Part shown: positions 1 through 11,530 of the stretch, one piece after another
How the letters are laid out: the number at the start of each line of letters is the position of its first letter
Numbering within the stretch: position 1 is the stretch's first letter
Assembly (NCBI GenBank): GCA_009363875.1
Contig: CM018685.1
Location: 67,963,933-68,027,932, forward strand
Direction of reading: 5' to 3'
Source: Mikania micrantha
Taxonomy: Eukaryota; Streptophyta; Magnoliopsida; Asterales; Asteraceae
DNA length: 64,000 nucleotides
Made by a program: the position numbers and the translations under genes
Notes under the pieces: generated by a model
Seen by the model: only the letters and a program-made list of their open reading frames with translations
What the model was told of the DNA's origin: nothing
Database searches by the model: none

Positions 1-194
1 GCTGATATCGTCTCTAGTAGTTGCAAATGGAGTGAATAGCAACTGCTAGTTGACTAGAGGGGAAAGAATCAATTTTTTTAATGTTATAACACCTAACATC
101 TTTACATTTTATTTTTCTCTCTCCTCTAACTCATCACTGTCAATGAATTTAGCATCGTTTGTGAGAAGAGAGAAAAATAGTATGTAGGTTAGAA

Positions 195-705
195 CTTAGT
201 CTTGTATAATTTATGAAAAGATTAAGCTAGAGCTCCACTAGTTTTGATCTCTATTCCTGAAGTTATGTATATTATAAAATATACCATTATAAGGTTTATA
301 TGTATCAAAATTTTATAAATAATAATTATAATCCTACAAATTGCATGTGAAGCCGAATCCAAGCTTATCTTGTTTAATTTATGAAAAGATTGAGCTAGAG
401 ATCAACTAGCTTTGATCTCTATTCCTAAAGTGATACATATTATAATATATATTATAAGGTTTATTTGTATCATAATTTTATAAATAATAATAATTATTAT
501 CATACAAATTACGTGTGAAGCTAAACCCAAGCTTGTCTTGTTTAATTTATGAAAAGATTGAGCTAGAGCTCCATTAGTTTTGATCTGTATTCCTGAAGTT
601 ATATATATTATAAAATATATATTATAAGGTTTATTTGTATCGTGATTTTATAAATAATAATAATTATCATACAATTTATATACGTGTTCACAATCATACT
701 CGAGC
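195..705. repeat. Three tandem copies of a ~168-bp AT-rich unit
   Basis: Units begin near 201, 363 and 531. Each runs from TTTATGAAAAGATT through GAGCTAGAG and TTTGATCTCTATTCC to an ATAATAATTAT tail. The copies differ by substitutions and short indels, so the array is not recent. It lies in what would be the next intron of the minus-strand subtilase. Confidence 0.8.
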
Positions 706-941
706 TTGATATATAAAGTTTTGGTCATGTTTGTTCATTAATTAAGCTTCAATAAAAGACTCAAGCTTGTTTAAGCTGTGCTCGATTTGAGCTTTTCATG
801 AGCCGATCTTAATCAGTATAGTAGCTTGTAAGCTAGCTTGAATTATTTACACGTCTAACTACTCGAGCCCACGACGTTCTCGCGATCACATAGCCTTAAT
901 TACAACATTTGTAAGAATTTAGTATCTAACTATTTTCTTAC

Positions 942-3147
942 TTGTTGCAGGTGAAGTTGGTGGAATCGCATGATCCCTTCCATTTGGCTGGTGGAGGACC
1001 AAACCCATCGTCCTTGAAACTGTCGGATTCCGGCCAGATGCCGGTGTCGAGCATGCCGACGATGACGTCACTTTCAAGAGGTGCTCTTTTGACATCTTGA
1101 GGGAAGCCCATAAAGTCCCATGATCTTGTCGTGTGGAGTTGCTTCTTTCGGTTGGGAAATACCGACACCACACCCTCCATTTCTACCAACAAATTAACAA
1201 GGATTGTTGTTAATATATATGCTTTTACTTAATTAAGGACTATAGACCAAAACTTTTTAAGATAAAAATGTTACTAATTAATTTAATTTCTATACTAAAA
1301 AGAGATTTATAATATAAAAACAAAAATATAATATAAAAACAAAATCCTGTAAAAGAAAACAAAACACGGTACAAAAAAACAAACTCTGGTTCAAATAATA
1401 TCCGGACAAAAAATCAAAAATCTGGGACAAAAAAATTAGTTCAAAAAAATAAAATCGAGTGCAAAAAAAGAAAAATCTAGTATAAAAAATAAAAATATAA
1501 TACAAAAAACACAAAAATTCAGTTGAAAATAAATTACTGAACAAAAAAAAAAGAATCATGTACAAAAAATAAAAAATTAGAACAACAAATAAAAAATAAG
1601 ATGTTATACTTAAATTATCATGTCACATATCAAACATTTATTAATTCTTATTCTTGTTAGGCAAAATTCTCTTTTGATTTAATATTTTTTAGTTCTTACT
1701 AGGCAAAATTCTCTTTTGATTTTTCCCCTGTGTGTCTTGTAATAATTAGGCTTTTTAATCAATTAATCTAGATATGGTGACATTACATTCATAATTAATA
1801 AATTTAGCATAGTTCACTCACGAGCTATCTTGTTTTTCTCTTCTTCTGTTAGCTTGGCAACGAAGCCGTTAAAGCTCCTCTTGTAGCTCCTAAGTAAAGA
1901 TTTTTCTGCCCGACTATTTGAAAGGAATCAAGGGTAATACCCATAATCATCAATTCATCATGTCACCCAATGAGGTACGTGGTTGAAATAAGGGGTGTTC
2001 ACGGCCTAGTTCGACCAGTTTTGATCGGTTTTTTGGGCCGAAACGACAATTATGATTTTTTTTTGAGAAATGAATTATAATCTAAGTGGTCATGTTGAAT
2101 GAGTTTACATGAGTGGTCAAAAACTCAAAATAGTTCGGTTTCGATGATTTCGTTTTTGTTTTGGTTTTTATAAACAGATCTTTCATTAGTTATTTGAAAA
2201 TTAAGTAAAATTTTGAAAATTTCCCTTTTAAGTCTTAAAGGCTTTGCCAGAAAGTAAAAAAAAGTTAGAAAAGAAATTCTTAGAAGTAACAATATCCATC
2301 TACCTAATTAAAACGTTTTACGTATTATAATTATTTGATTCCTATAGGTGAAAAAATATTTTTTATTAAAAATTGTATGAATTACAAATATTTTTTTTAT
2401 CGTTTAATATCTCGCTAGCTTCCCCTATTGGTTTACTAGACCTGTTCCACACTTTAAACTCAGATCGAAATTGATTTAATTATCTGGTTTTTCATATATA
2501 CCATAAACAAAAGTGTGTTAGTGACGCTGGTATAACTGATCTAACACAAACACGATACAAAAAATTATGATATCGGTTTTTCCAAACAAGAACACGACCA
2601 GTTTAAAATAGGTCAATATGAAATGATTCATTAAAGAACCTATTAACATTATAAACATGCATTTTTTTTAAAACTTTAAATTATAAATAAATATTAACAT
2701 GTCTTAATAGATATTTAAAAATACATTTATTTCATACATGTGTTTAAACATGTCTTAACATGTATAAAAACAATTATTTATTTTAAAGTTTAAATTATAA
2801 ACATGTCTTAACGTGTCGACCTGTTGTAGGCACGAAACGTGTTAAGAGTAAACACATGTTAATGTCGTGTCATGTGTAACGAGAAAATGTTTGAATTGTC
2901 AGGCCTATGTTTTACTGCTGATTAAGGTGGCATCATCGACCTGCCCATTTAGCTCAGTTTAACCGGTTCGGTCAGTCTTGGGTTTTTGAACATCCCTAGT
3001 TAAACTCAAATGACTTTTGATGACAAACCAAACGTAAATATATCATAAAAATGCAAACCTGCCAGTAACTTCTTGTAGCATGTTAGTGTGAAGTGATGCC
3101 ACGGAGAAATCATTTTTTGAAAGGTCACCCATGTACACAACATATGT
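942..3147 (-). CDS. Subtilisin-like serine protease (cucumisin/SBT type), partial, three exons
   Basis: Three minus-strand exons join in phase: 3059-3147, 1822-1913 and 942-1182. The first encodes the start of the I9 inhibitor propeptide (TYVVYMGDLS then NMLQEV). The second encodes SYKRSFNGFVAKLTEEE. The third encodes MEGVVSVFPN, the HTTRSWDFMGF segment and the catalytic-Asp motif DTGIWPES. Each junction has GT-AG signals, and the split codons restore the family consensus. Subtilases of this family are secreted, pre-pro-processed serine proteases of the cell wall. The signal-peptide exon was not found upstream, and the exons with the catalytic His and Ser would lie left of base 1, so the gene is partial here. 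No stop or frameshift is visible in the exons. The intron at 1914-3058 holds a hAT-like insertion. It could be a functional gene or a 5' fragment; the window cannot decide. Confidence 0.82.
1300..1600. repeat. Degenerate A-rich tandem repeat
   Basis: About 300 bases built from a loose 17-20 base unit of the form ACAAAAAATAAAAATCTGGT, strongly A-biased on the plus strand. It lies within the subtilase intron 1183-1821. The long minus-strand frame across it is a composition artefact. Confidence 0.6.
1990..2998. mobile_element. hAT-like non-autonomous element in subtilase intron
   Basis: The ends read AAGGGGTGTTC and GAACATCCCTA, near-perfect inverted termini of the same type as the copies at 6811 and 54672. 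The 8-bp flanks GTTGAAAT and GTTAAACT match at six of eight positions, as expected for an old hAT target duplication. The inside is AT-rich with no transposase reading frame. Both ends carry GGTTCGGT-type motifs. Confidence 0.55.
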
Positions 3148-3249
3148 CTGTCAAACACAAATAGTTGTTAACCAAATGATGAACTAATTAGAATATTGTT
3201 TTTGTTTTGTGACAACTTTTGTATTAAGACGGTTGTGATGTATAGATTT

Positions 3250-3800
3250 TTTCTTAAATAGGTAGTTTAGGTTTAGTGTGTTGGTTTTTAGGTGGCTCCA
3301 AAAGTGATTTTGGAAAATAGGTTTTCCACTACTTCAAGTAGCGGAACCTATCATATGTGACATCCCTTTCTTTAGGATCCCATAGGGAGAGCTAGGAATT
3401 GCATGGAAAAAAGTGGAAACTTTCTGCAAGATCCTCTTTCTGCAAGATGCTCTTTCGTGATGAAAATGGGGTGTAACTCATTCTGCTACTTGCAGTAACA
3501 GAACCATCCCCATATGTAGCATTCACCTCACCTGTAGACATGATGAGTCTTTAGTGGTCCCCCTTTCCGCTACTTGGAGTAACTGAAACATCTTAACTCA
3601 TGTTCCCCAAAACGAAGCAAAGCTAGAAAAATAATATGGAACCTTTTACGCTATTCCAAGTAGCTGAATCAAGCCAACATGAGACACATCATCAATCAAG
3701 CTAAATTTGGCGTGCCGCATATGATAGGTTCCGCTACTTCAAGTAGCGAAAAACCTATTTTTCAAAACCCACAAAACTTAAATCACCTATTTAAAAAAAA
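3250..3800. mobile_element. Foldback MITE with five internal palindromes
   Basis: The terminal inverted repeats are about 100 bases. The left arm starts TTAAATAGGTAGTTTAGG and ends GCGGAACCTATCATATG; the right arm is its inverted counterpart, ending in AAATCACCTATTTAA. The inside carries repeated near-palindromes of the form GCTACTTNNAGTAGC near 3330, 3482, 3568, 3649 and 3731. No coding capacity. The target duplication is not clear, so the superfamily is left open. Confidence 0.65.
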
Positions 3801-3810
3801 TTGATATATA

Positions 3811-4780
3811 TAAAGAGAAATTAATGCCTTGAGATCACTGGAATCAGTTGGTATTGTGTCACTAAAGATGAAAGAACATGTGACGGTTAATAAGAAGAAC
3901 ATCATTGGTCTTAATGGAGATGCCATTGATTTTGAGACGGGGTTATGCAGTTAAAACTTATACTTATTTTGTTAGTGTGTGTGTATATATATATTAGATG
4001 TATGTAACATTGTAACATCAATGTTTTAATAATATAATAATACGATGTTGTTGATATCGTCGAATGTACTACAAAAGCTCATAATGTTAAATTGAGGATC
4101 CCGCAAGTTATTATCTGGTCCTCTAAAATTACATATGTTATTGAAAGAAAAAAAATAGAAAAAACTTTTACAACGGTTCTCAATAAATAAGTAATAAAAA
4201 TAATAAAATAATAAAATAATAAAAATAAAATAAAAAACGTTTTGTAGCAGTTCTCAAATAACTGCTCACATTTTTTGAGAGGTTACAAATCTTTAGAAGC
4301 GGTGTCAAATATTAATTTTTGCTAATGAAAAGCTAAAAATCAATATTTAAATAATATTACTGTTCATAGGCAATAATTGTCTTTCACAACTATAAAAGCT
4401 AAAAAATAAAACATTTGACTAATATTATTGTTAATAGGCAATGATTGTCTTTCGTAAATAAATAAATAATTATATATACACACGCCCTAATTATCCATCG
4501 TGCGAGTGTGCTATGCACAACCGATCTTACACTCTTACTAAATTGTGCAAATTACATATGCAAATAAAATGATACTAAGATTTGTTTTTAAAGCTAATTG
4601 GTTTATATTGAAATGGTTCTAGTCTAGCTGTACTTAATTTTTTGAAAGAAATCTTGAGCTTAAGTCATTATAACGATAATTGTTTCTGAATGAGCATGAG
4701 ATTTTTTCAAAGGCGTAAGTAGGAGACCAGAGTAACCTTATATGCATTGCCTAAAAGTTTTGCTAGCGAGATGAGGTCCT
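3811..4780. other. AT-rich intergenic DNA, no gene seen
   Basis: Mostly AT-rich sequence with a TAAAA-rich low-complexity run near 4190-4235. A short diverged duplication containing TAGGCAATRATTGTCTTTC occurs near 4365 and 4435. A 28-codon plus-strand frame at 3868-3954 has no recognisable homology. Nothing here supports a gene. Confidence 0.5.
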
Positions 4781-5665
4781 AGTCCTTATGGGGCCTGGGG
4801 AGGGGCAAACCCGACCTCTGTCCAGGACCCATTTTCTGCAAGGGCGCAAAAATTTTAAAAATCATTTTTATATTATATATATTTACTTATATCTACAAAT
4901 ACAAAACCGAAAAATACAAATTTATAATTCGATAGGGGCTTTTTTTTCTCGGTGCGTCCGGGGCACATGAATTCTCGGGACTGCCCTAGGTCGTACACAG
5001 GATTCATTGTTGTTAAGAAAAAGCGTAATTGGTTGTATGTTTTATATTGTATGTACCTATCGTCTAAGTCACTTTTTTCGCATGATTTATACAAATATTA
5101 TAATGATAAAAATAACTATAAAGTTATGTGGCTAGCCAATAGCAACAAGAAAATTGTCCAATCGTTATTATTACAATATTATTGGGCTTTGGCACAATTT
5201 AGACATCATATTATTGGTGGCGCATTATCTTTGAATCCACTCCAAGTAAGAACCCTTGGATATGATTGCTTCCTTTTGAGCACATCCAAAGCCTGACAAA
5301 AAGGATGGTTGATTTTCGGTTGAAGCTTTTCTTCAAACAACATATGAGTCTTGCTCAAACTAAATTCTCGTAGCTTAATGATTATCTCTTTGAGTTTTGT
5401 ATTAGAGGTCATGATCGTTCGTATCCAGATTAAGACATACTTGTTGAGGCTAGGTCAGAGGTTTTCACCCGGTTGTGAGGTTCCTACTAGGATGTGCTCG
5501 GACGTACGCTCCTATGCTTTAAATCCAATAAGACAGTTGAAATCTTGTCCTGAATATCATAGTATCAAGCCGTCCAAAAAAATATACGAGTCTTATTATG
5601 TATTAGGTTGATTTTTGGTCGCAACAGGGCGACCAACACTCTTGATACCAGTGTTAGCCATAGAT
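4781..5665 (-). mobile_element. Possible decayed LTR-retroelement remnant (minus strand)
   Basis: On the minus strand, bases about 5660-5635 read GGCTAACA followed by CTGGTATCAAGAG. This resembles an LTR end (CA) next to a primer binding site of the initiator-Met tRNA type. Downstream on that strand, a 68-codon frame at 5206-5412 is open but I do not recognise it. GC content is higher than in the flanks. No protease, RT or integrase motif is visible. A weak call. Confidence 0.3.
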
Positions 5666-6802
5666 TTTGTTATGGTTTTACTACAAAACATTAAATATTT
5701 TTAAATGATGGTATAAAATTTCTTAAAATAATTATTTTTGTATTTATTTACTATTTTGCTGGGATTGTTTCAGATTTTTTAAATTAACTTTTTGGACTAT
5801 TTAGTTCAATTATATGATACGACTTTATTAAATTATATTTACCTTTTCAGTATTTTTCTACGGATACTTAATAATCTTGTGTATATTTCTGTATTTTTCT
5901 AAAGATTTATTAAAGTTTAATTTTCTTATTTGCTATATATTTTCTTATTTCCTGCTAATTTATCAAAAATTTATATTTGATACAAGTATCTTGATAGACT
6001 CAGCTAGCTGGATCAAGTTAAAATGCCAACATAGATGCTTTTTTATAGACTCAAAAAGAAATGATAATCAATAGTCTAATTTGTATTATTAATAAACTAG
6101 TTTTAAACTCATTCGTTACCAGATTGTTTATTGTCATAACATTATAACTATTTTTCTATGTTATCTAAACGAAAATAATATTTGCTTAAGATTAATTACA
6201 ACATGCAAATTATAGGCAAAAAATAACTGACTTTGTAAAAGACATTGTATATAAAATAACCAAAATCATGACACGTATTACATACAGTAAAAAAAATATA
6301 ATTTTTTTTGACATTATAAGTGTGGTTCTAACAACTTTTAAACCCTTTAACTCGTTTTTTGCTTAACATCATACATTTTAATTTTCATATGAAATTATTC
6401 TTATTTTTCTTTATTTTTTAATTTATGAATTTAATCGTTGACATACTCAATCAATTCTGAAAATCATTATCAAATTATGCAAGTTGCCTTTAATTTTTAG
6501 ACCATCAATTCTTCTATTTCTAAGTCGAATTTCAAAATAAACTATGCGTTATTTTATTTTTATATTGGCTTCATCTTCATCAAGAACTTCAATATTATGC
6601 ATTATTTTTTTCTTTTCGTCATAATACTACAACCTTAAATCTTGCCTTAGAAAATTAGAAAGAATGTAGAGTACGCTTAAACAATTTTTTATCAACCCAA
6701 TATTAATTAGGATTGTAGCAATAGATAAATAATAGAGTGAACGCAAGGTATATGCCACAATTCTAACCATGGAAGTTAGTTATGCCATCTCTTTCAATGA
6801 CC
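5666..6802. other. AT-rich intergenic DNA, nothing recognised
   Basis: Very AT-rich sequence without credible exons, RNA genes or structured repeats. Part may be the LTR of the decayed element to its left, but I could not find its outer end. Confidence 0.45.
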
Positions 6803-6810
6803 TTTTCTAT

Positions 6811-7178
6811 TAGGAGTGTTCAAAAAAATCCGTATCCGAATCCGAAGTATCCGAAAATCCGAATCCGAAATATCCGAAAAAATCGGATATCCGGAAGTTT
6901 GGATATCCAAAAATTCGGATTCGAATACCTATTTTGAAAATTTTCGGATAGTTCGGATATCCGATATCCGAATTGGTTTTATTTTTCGGATATTCGGATA
7001 CTTTTTTCGGATATCCGGATGATTTTCGGATATTTCGGATAATTTTTCGGATATTTGGGTATCCGAAATATATATTTTTAAATATTTTTTTTCTGATTTC
7101 GGATATCCGAATCCGAAATTTTGGGTATCCGAACTCCGGATATCCGAAACACCAGATATCCGAAAATAAACACCCCTA
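6811..7178. mobile_element. hAT-type MITE built of ATCCGAA repeats
   Basis: A 368-bp element with termini TAGGAGTGTT and AACACCCCTA. Flanks TTTTCTAT (6803-6810) and CTTTCTAT (7179-7186) are an 8-bp target duplication with one mismatch. The left part is rich in ATCCGAAT and the right part in TTCGGATAT, so the whole can fold back. No transposase. Same family as 54672-55008 and 53321-53613. Confidence 0.8.
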
Positions 7179-7186
7179 CTTTCTAT

Positions 7187-9714
7187 ACATATTTCTATAC
7201 ATAGGGTTCTTCAAGTTTTCATTACATTCAACAGAGTTCATTAGAGTATGTTAGTTGATCACTTTAAGTATGAGGCATTTATTTGAATTATAACAATAAA
7301 AGATAGTATCGTTTATATAATAACATGTACAATAACTAGGTAAAAGATTTGTGTATTATATATGTTCACGAATAAAATTTGTGTAATTTTATAACGTTTT
7401 CATACATTTACATAGCCGAAAAAACCTTATTACATAAAAGAGTATAAAATAAAACTTTAGTTCCAACTAATAAATCTGTACGTAATGTTTGAAATAAAAA
7501 ATTTGGTAATGTGTTTGAACTTATATTATTATTTTAAAAAATTAAGAAAGTTGTTATCAATTGATATTTTGTAGCTAATTGTTAATAAAATTAATATTTT
7601 AAAAATAAAAAAAACTTTGTTACGCTTTAACATAAAACATAATACATGATTGTATGGTTTTTGTTTAAAAAAAATTAATATCAATGAGATTTAACATTAT
7701 AATATATAAATTAGAATATTTTTTAAATTATAAATTACTTAAATTTCGTTCATGAGTTTATAAATAAAAGAAAGTCAAAGTTTGACTTTCATTTAAATAA
7801 AGATGATATATATTAAAATATTAAATGAGAAAATTGATTAAAATGAATGATTCTGAACATTAATGCTTAAAACTTATTCTACATTTTTTTTGAAAAAAAT
7901 ATGAGAATGACACATGCTATTTTTTTTGAAACCTTTTATTAGAATAGGATATTGCTAATCTGTTGTTATAAAGTATTAATAAAAACTAATATTCAATCTT
8001 TACACTCATAAAACACATTGAAAATAAAAATTTTAAAAGATGAAACAAGTTTCTAGTCTCTAACCCATCCCCTCTATCTATCTAGAAAAATGATACAATA
8101 ATGGTTCAAAGCTTTTCTACTTGCTTAAAAGCAATATATTAAAAATGATTTGCTTTAGAAATCCTCATACATTAACTTGAATCTTTTAATTCAAGAAGAA
8201 ATTCATTCACACTCCAGGTGATCCGGATAGTGATACGTGTCATTCTCATAGTGATGACACGTTATTCTTCATCTTTCATCAATTGTTCTAAATCTATGTA
8301 ATATATATTTTTTTATTTTGTTGTAATTTAGAAGAACAAAGAGCTATAAAGTTAAAAATTGATACCATAATCATTGCCAAGTATTAACAACGTCCCAAAC
8401 ATGTGACTAGGTGGGTTCATCTTGTGTGCAACTTTTTTATTTATCATAAAGCACTAATGTAATTACACATATAGTTGTTTTTTATTGAAATGTTAACACT
8501 TTTTAGAGTATATATCAACTTGATGCCATCATTCTACTTGAGTAGTTGCAACAGTTGTGCTTAATGGAGTTAAAATTATCTAATTTATTTTAGCTTGATT
8601 TTTGGATAGTTCATCTAAACTTGAAATCAATTTCTAGTCCTTAAATCTTTGCCAAGTAGAATGATGACATCAAGCTCGGGATGGGTTCATAGAATAATCA
8701 TAAAACACTCAATTGCAAATCATTATTTCTTCTTCAATGTGAAACACGTAACACCTCTCTCAAAATCTTGTGGTTTTCGATAGTGGTTTTAATTGGCAAG
8801 AGGGGATCACCTGAGAGAGGGCTTGACCTCTGTTTTAGAGTTCATTTTGAGTCTCTAAAATGGTTGAGTCGGCTCTGTCATATATAAAAAACTATGCTTC
8901 AAAGTCGTATTGTAACATTCACATACATTAAACTAAACACATAAATACATAATGTACTCGAGTTATTGAGCACTTCAAATACCTAAAGCATATTTATGTA
9001 AAGAACACGTACTGGTTATACATAATCATGATTTAAAGTGATGATGAACTTAAAATTTTGAGAAGTCATAGTCAGGTAACTAAAAGTTTGAAATTTTTAG
9101 AGTTGTTTCATAGAAAGATGATCAAACGTTGGCAATAGGGGTCTTAGAGCAACTGCGAAAGATATGACCGTATAGGATTTATCTTTTAGGGGGCTTAATT
9201 TTTTAAAAAATGTATATAATATATATATATATAATTTATTTTACAACAAACATATATAATTTACATTCCATTTTTTTAAAATATATTTAACTCAGTTACG
9301 AATTTTATAAAAGTTAAAAAAAATTAACTCACTTCAAATTTAGTTACATACGAATTACTAGTTCAATTTTAGTTATAAACGAATTACCACACACACATAG
9401 AGGCCCGTTTTTAGGATTCGTACATGACACATAATCTCTCGAATTCGCATATGACACCTAATTTCTGAGGTTGGTAGAGAGAAGACTTTCATTTCTTACT
9501 TTGTGTGTAACGTGAGAAAACAAAAGAGGGAAATGAAGGAAGGAAAGAATAGAGTTGAGTTCAAGAAAATTAAATTTGCATGCAATATTTCTTTACTTGA
9601 TATAAAAGTATTTGTACAAATGATCCATCAATAACTTATTTTTACTATATTTGGCCTAAATCATAACCGGTTTGAATTTAAGGGGAAAAAAACAATTTGT
9701 GCAACGTCAATATA
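7187..9714. other. AT-rich intergenic DNA with one hairpin, no gene
   Basis: About 2.5 kb of AT-rich sequence. The only structure I can support is the inverted repeat at 8518-8674. No exon-like coding signal on either strand. Confidence 0.45.
8518..8674. repeat. Short foldback, 22-bp arms
   Basis: CTTGATGCCATCATTCTACT near 8519 pairs with AGTAGAATGATGACATCAAG near 8653, with one mismatch and about 110 bases between. Probably a small MITE remnant. No target duplication assigned. Confidence 0.6.
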
Positions 9715-9722
9715 GTTTTCCA

Positions 9723-9990
9723 TAGAGGTGGGAAAAAAAGGGAACCGGAACCCACAACCCGAACCAGACGTACAAACGGGTCCGGTTTTTCAGACAAATT
9801 AGAACCGGAACTGAAAAAACCGAAACTGGTTCCACCTGTACCCGGCAAGAACATGAACCGGAACCGGTCAAAACCTGAACTGGAACCGGCTAAAAACCGG
9901 TCAGAACCGGTCAAAACCCAAAACCAGAACCGGATATTGATTTTATTGACCGGAACCGGTTCCAAAGAAAACCCGATTTACGCTCCTCTA
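9723..9990. mobile_element. hAT-type MITE rich in ACCGGAACC
   Basis: A 268-bp element flanked by a perfect 8-bp duplication GTTTTCCA (9715-9722 and 9991-9998). The termini TAGAGGTGGGAAA and GCTCCTCTA are imperfect inverted repeats. The inside is a dense run of AACCGG-type motifs. The long frames seen across it on both strands arise from this repeat and are not genes. Confidence 0.85.
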
Positions 9991-10214
9991 GTTTTCCAAA
10001 TGGCATTTGAGTGAATAGATAAAGATTAATTAGCAACCCAAGCCCAACAAATACTTCCTATGCTATAACCTATAACGAGTATAGTAGCCCAATAAGTGAG
10101 TCCAGTTTCACGGACGGTCTTAGTTTAGTTCTTTAGACCAATCAACATGGCTAATCCGGAACAAGTGGCTATTAGCGGTTCAGTTTGACTGATTAACCGA
10201 TAAGTCCGATATAT

Positions 10215-10437
10215 TTTTTTTGAACGGCGAAGATCTCAATCGTGTGAACATACTGTTTCCAGGCCATGTCATCAAGATCTAGTTACTTGGACCTCCCATG
10301 AGCCACCACAACCACCCCAGGAGGAAACCCTGCTGGGCAACCCCCTGACCCCTTTTTGTTGCGGAAGGGATTTGAACCCAAGACCTCCCATTTGAAAGAA
10401 TCCTGGGGTATTACCATTGAAGCAATGCCTCTTTGAT
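10215..10437 (-). mobile_element. tRNA-derived SINE with 17-bp target duplication
   Basis: On the minus strand the 223-bp element starts near GAGGCATTGCTTCAATGG, an A-box-like start. It carries the RNA polymerase III B-box GGTTCAAATCC and ends in an A-run. It is bracketed by perfect 17-bp copies of CGATAAGTCCGATATAT at 10198-10214 and 10438-10454. Promoter boxes, A tail and long target duplication together are diagnostic of a SINE. Confidence 0.9.
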
Positions 10438-11069
10438 CGATAAGTCCGATATATACCTATCTAAATCAAAAGTCAAAACAAAGCTTATTACCAGTCGACT
10501 TCAACAAACCAACCAGTATACACCCGTCAAAACATTAACAAGTCAATTGTTAGGTATAAACACTGTTGTAAAACTCAGCCTCGACGGCCAAGTACTCGGT
10601 ACTCGATACTATGTCGGCCCGATTTTCTTCAACTTAGTTTCACACCCCGAGCCGGCGGGGTTGGATCGGATTCCCCGTCGGGCAGGAGGTTCCCGGGGCG
10701 CGATATCGTAAGTGATAATCGGAATGATCAGATTGTTTACATTGCACATGATATATATAAATGAGAAACTGCTAAGTAAAAATAGAATTACAAAGTTAAA
10801 TTACATCAGTTAAGTTCATAATTTAACAATGTAAATCTACTATCACATCATAATTCTTCTATCTTGTATCTGCACAAGATATACGAAATAAATCTGTAAA
10901 ATGATGCTTCAAAATATGCAGGTCCAAAAAGCTAGGTCCTCTACTGGTATCCTAGTCCAAAAGAAATAACTCCTTAGTTGACATGTTCGTCACCTGAGAA
11001 GTCATGCAAAAATAAAGTCAACACATGGTTGGTGAGTTCATGTAGTTTTATAAAAATGAGTTTGAATAA

Positions 11070-11530
11070 CCTTTGAATAACAACCTTAACCTCACCATTA
11101 ACCACCTATATCATTCCGTTCAGTATGCTTATATATAGGGCATATGTAGGGTCGAACTTACCACCCGCCCAGCCACCGTCCCACCACATACTAAACCACA
11201 TGATATATTGTTCCTGGTGATAATTAAGCATTTCATCCCACTTCTTTGATTTCCATAACCTTTGATTCTTAGCATTTGATTACCCTGAAATGTTTACCTT
11301 GATCCCCCGAAATGACAACCTTAACCTCATCAACAACCACCTATGCTATCCAATCAAGTATGCTTATATATAGGGCATATGTGGGGTCGAACTTACCGCC
11401 CGCCCAGCCACCGTCCCACTACATACCAGACTGCTTAGCATATTGTTGTTAATGATAATTAAGCGTTTCATTCCATTCACCTTCATTTTAGATTCTAATT
11501 TCTATAAATAGATTTACCTTTGATCTCTTG
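11070..11530. repeat. Diverged ~233-bp tandem duplication in the outer element
   Basis: The blocks with ACAACCTTAACCTCA, GCTTATATATAGGGCATATG and CACCGTCCCA occur near 11081-11190 and again near 11313-11420. The copies differ at many sites and so predate the nested insertion just to the right. Confidence 0.75.

Noticed and set aside
1822..1913. Suspected stop codon in the subtilase exon
   Set aside because: An initial misreading; recounting the A-run gives GAG AAA AAC AAG ATA GCT, which is open and matches the family.
3868..3954. 28-codon plus-strand frame with protein-like composition
   Set aside because: Too short, no homology recognised, no flanking exons in phase.
9678..10014. Overlapping frames on both strands rich in Arg/Glu/Pro or Gly/Ser
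   Set aside because: They translate the ACCGGAACC repeat of a MITE with a perfect 8-bp TSD.
10260..10437. Functional tRNA gene suggested by the B-box
   Set aside because: No cloverleaf acceptor stem or anticodon arm; the A tail and 17-bp TSD show a SINE.
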